This document shows positions 47,904 to 49,803 of a stretch of DNA of 49,803 bases, piece by piece; within the stretch, counting starts at the first letter, position 1, and every line of letters starts with the position of its first letter. A model generated the notes under the pieces. That model was not told the origin of the DNA and did not search any database. It saw only the letters and a list, made by a program, of their open reading frames with translations. This DNA is from Neolewinella lacunae (GTDB taxonomy: Bacteria; Bacteroidota; Bacteroidia; Chitinophagales; Saprospiraceae): assembly GCF_014349155.1 (NCBI RefSeq), contig NZ_JACSIT010000030.1, positions 1 through 49,803 of the forward strand, written 5' to 3'. Made by a program: the position numbers and the translations under genes.

Positions 47904-49803
47904 GGGGCCGTCTAAAAAGTCTACTAGGGGGGCATTCTGGTACAAAATACGAAAAAGTAGTATTTTGAGGCTGTTCCCATCCCCGTAGCCGATGAGCACA
48001 AAAAGAGCAGTTTTCAAGCCTGACCTCCAGAACCAAGGCTTGCTATTCCCTCCACATCTTGCCGACATGGTACCGCCTCATCATAAGGCGCGGCTGATCA
48101 GCCAGATTATAGATGGGATGAACATTGATTCGATCCTAAGCACCTATTTAGGAGGTGGCAGTAGCGCGTACTCTCCTCGGATGCTGCTTAAGGTGTTGGT
48201 TTATGCCTATTCTGATCGGGTGTACTCATCTCGTTCGATTGAGAAGGCTTGCTATGAGAACGTGTGCTACATGTGGCTAAGTGGGATGTCCACTCCCGAT
48301 CACAATACGATCAATAACTTTCGCAAGCACCGCATGGGTGGCCGGGTAAAGGAAGTGTTTGCCCACGTTTTGTTGACTTTACATGAACAAGGCTATGTCA
48401 AGCTGGATGATTACTTTTTAGATGGCACTATACTGGAGTCAGTAGCTGGCCGGTACACCTTCGTTTGGAAGTCAAACGTTGAGCGTTACAAGAAGTCGGT
48501 GCTAGACCAGATAGGGATGATCGTTTCTCAGATTGACGCTTTATGTGAAAAAGCGGATAAAGAGGATGAGCAAGCTGCCGATGGGGATGATCAAGGGGAC
48601 AAACTCAGCGACAGTGCAGCAGTCCAAGAAACGATTGATCGACTCAACAAAGCCTTAGAAAGTCAGTCCCCCAGCACCAAGGAGGAAGCCAAAGAGGTCA
48701 AAAAGGCAAAGACAAAACTGAAAAACCTGGAGAGCAAGTCCTTGCCCAAACTCCAGGAATATGAGCGCCAGCAAGAATTACTGGGAGATCGGTCGTCTTA
48801 CTCTAAAACGGATCATGGTGCTACGTTCATGAGGCCCAAAGACGACCACTTGGGCAACGGGGAGCTAAAACCCGGCTACAATGCTCAAGTGGGAACGGAA
48901 AACCACTTTGTTGTAAACTGGACAATGCACCAGACGCCTTCTGATGCGGCCTGCCTCATTCCTCATCTTGAAGACACCGAATCGATCTTAAGCCAAATCG
49001 GATTGAACTTGCCCAAGGCCATTACAGCCGATGCGGGGTATGGCAACGAAGAGGCCTATCGCTATTGTGAGGGCAAGGAGATAGAAGCCTACCTCAAATA
49101 CCCGGGCTATTACAAGGAAGAGCAAGGAGTACTTAAAGCGCCATTTGCGCCAAGCCAGTTATACTATAACGAAGAGCAAAATGTGCTGATATGCCCCATG
49201 GGTCAGCATATGACGTATTGTGGAGAGGGAGAGGAGAAAACAGCAAGTGGGTATATCCGTGAAACAAGTAAGTACAAAGCCGTCAATTGCATAGGCTGCC
49301 CCTTGCGCGGGATGTGTCATAAACAAGACGGCAACCGAGTGGTAACCATTAGCCACAAAGGTCAAAGCTATCGCCAGCAAGCCCGAGCTCGTCTGAGCAC
49401 GAAAGAGGGTAGAGCAAAGTGCCTGCGCCGTAACGCAGAAGTCGAGGGCTTCTTTGGCAACTTGAAGGCCAATCTGGGAAGACGTCGGTTTACACTAAAG
49501 GGACTTACGGGGGTTAACATTGAGATGGGCCTCCTTTCGATAGCCACAAATCTTCGTCGATTACATAAATTATCGATTGAGCAAGGGCGTAGTCTGCTTA
49601 CTCCGGTCGTACAAAGGGCCCAAATGACCTAAAACGGCCCAAAAATCCGTCTAGACGGCATTTTTAACTCCCTGAAGGCCCACCCAGCATGTGGGGAGGC
49701 CCAAAAAAGGAACACATATTTTTTCTTAAATGTGTCAGAACGCAACCAGCACAGCCACCGTGGCGCACCCCACAGCTTTGGGGCTGACTTTTTAGACGGC
49801 CCC
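47904..49803 (+). mobile_element. Complete IS1182-like insertion sequence
   Basis: The ends are perfect terminal inverted repeats GGGGCCGTCTAAAAAGTC (47904-47921) and its reverse complement (49786-49803); the right end coincides with the window end. It holds a single transposase gene. Its base composition is clearly AT-richer than the flanks, which suggests recent arrival. A target-site duplication cannot be checked because sequence beyond the right end is missing. Confidence 0.9.
47992..49632 (+). CDS. IS1182-family transposase (DDE)
   Basis: The 546-residue protein has the N-terminal DUF772-type helical domain (about 20-115, SPRMLLKVLVYAYSDRVYSS and SRSIEKACYENVCYMWLSG). The catalytic triad is spread as D144 (FLDGTILES), a second Asp in ITADAGYGNEEA (about 340) and a Glu in NAEVEGFFGNLKANLG (about 480). 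A Lys/Glu-rich insertion (about 180-245) separates the first two. A Cys-containing segment (IGCPLRGMCHKQDGNR) precedes the last motif. It appears intact. Confidence 0.93.
   Translation: MSTKRAVFKPDLQNQGLLFPPHLADMVPPHHKARLISQIIDGMNIDSILSTYLGGGSSAYSPRMLLKVLVYAYSDRVYSSRSIEKACYENVCYMWLSGMSTPDHNTINNFRKHRMGGRVKEVFAHVLLTLHEQGYVKLDDYFLDGTILESVAGRYTFVWKSNVERYKKSVLDQIGMIVSQIDALCEKADKEDEQAADGDDQGDKLSDSAAVQETIDRLNKALESQSPSTKEEAKEVKKAKTKLKNLESKSLPKLQEYERQQELLGDRSSYSKTDHGATFMRPKDDHLGNGELKPGYNAQVGTENHFVVNWTMHQTPSDAACLIPHLEDTESILSQIGLNLPKAITADAGYGNEEAYRYCEGKEIEAYLKYPGYYKEEQGVLKAPFAPSQLYYNEEQNVLICPMGQHMTYCGEGEEKTASGYIRETSKYKAVNCIGCPLRGMCHKQDGNRVVTISHKGQSYRQQARARLSTKEGRAKCLRRNAEVEGFFGNLKANLGRRRFTLKGLTGVNIEMGLLSIATNLRRLHKLSIEQGRSLLTPVVQRAQMT

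Noticed and set aside
1-49803. tRNA or rRNA genes
   Set aside because: No cloverleaf with CCA end or conserved T-arm and no rRNA sequence was noticed in the intergenic regions by eye; a tRNAscan-SE run would settle it.

Overview
The window looks like a chromosomal piece of a GC-rich Bacteroidota, most plausibly a marine Saprospiria (Lewinella-like) bacterium; the genus is inference. The signs are three secreted proteins with type IX secretion (T9SS) style C-termini, PKD and lamin-tail domains, many promoters matching the Bacteroidota -7 box TAnnTTTG, weak Shine-Dalgarno sequences and a TonB receptor with an N-terminal carboxypeptidase-regulatory-like domain. No rRNA, tRNA, CRISPR array or phage module was seen. 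The right edge coincides exactly with the end of an insertion sequence, so this is probably a contig that broke at a repeat.

Layout. 1-449: repeats. 450-4436: pyruvate dehydrogenase E2, a remnant of a second E2 3' end, a secreted DUF1080 protein and a DASS (SLC13) transporter. 4437-5272: a gene-free nested inverted-repeat element. 5273-11017: a lipoprotein, two membrane proteins, methionine aminopeptidase, ParA and a GT39-like membrane protein. 11203-18967 (minus strand): a lamin-tail T9SS protein, a TfoX-domain protein, GluQ-RS, an SGNH lipoprotein, a Wzx-like flippase and a choline-type sodium symporter. 19132-19833: phosphatidylcholine synthase, divergent from the symporter. 20060-26638: a 2192-residue PKD/Ig adhesin. 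26922-34902: a DRTGG/Pta-N ATPase, a LysM protein, two more cell-surface proteins, small conserved proteins, an AlkC/AlkD-like repair protein and a thioredoxin-like protein. 35038-39099: a TonB receptor and an SDR-TetR pair with twin operators. 39133-46088: the Anbu / ATP-grasp / alpha-E / transglutaminase locus. 46100-49803: a lipoprotein, trpS and a complete IS1182-like element.

Three functional units stand out. (1) A choline symporter resembling animal CHT1 (SLC5A7) faces a phosphatidylcholine synthase, which together predict choline uptake feeding one-step phosphatidylcholine synthesis. (2) The ancestral proteasome-like peptidase Anbu sits with a circularly permuted ATP-grasp enzyme, an alpha-E protein and a DUF2126 transglutaminase, a conserved but poorly understood peptide-ligase/peptidase system. 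(3) A TetR regulator lies downstream of an SDR whose promoter carries two palindromes 30 bp apart.

The least explained signal is the repeat landscape. Intergenic arrays of 7- or 8-base units are frequent, often begin at or inside a stop codon, and put a stop codon into every unit, so the period gives stops in all three frames. A separate 17-base repeat (GCGCGGyCGCAGGTGCA) recurs between genes, flanks a heptamer hairpin as perfect terminal inverted repeats, and has a near-identical copy inside the trpS coding sequence.
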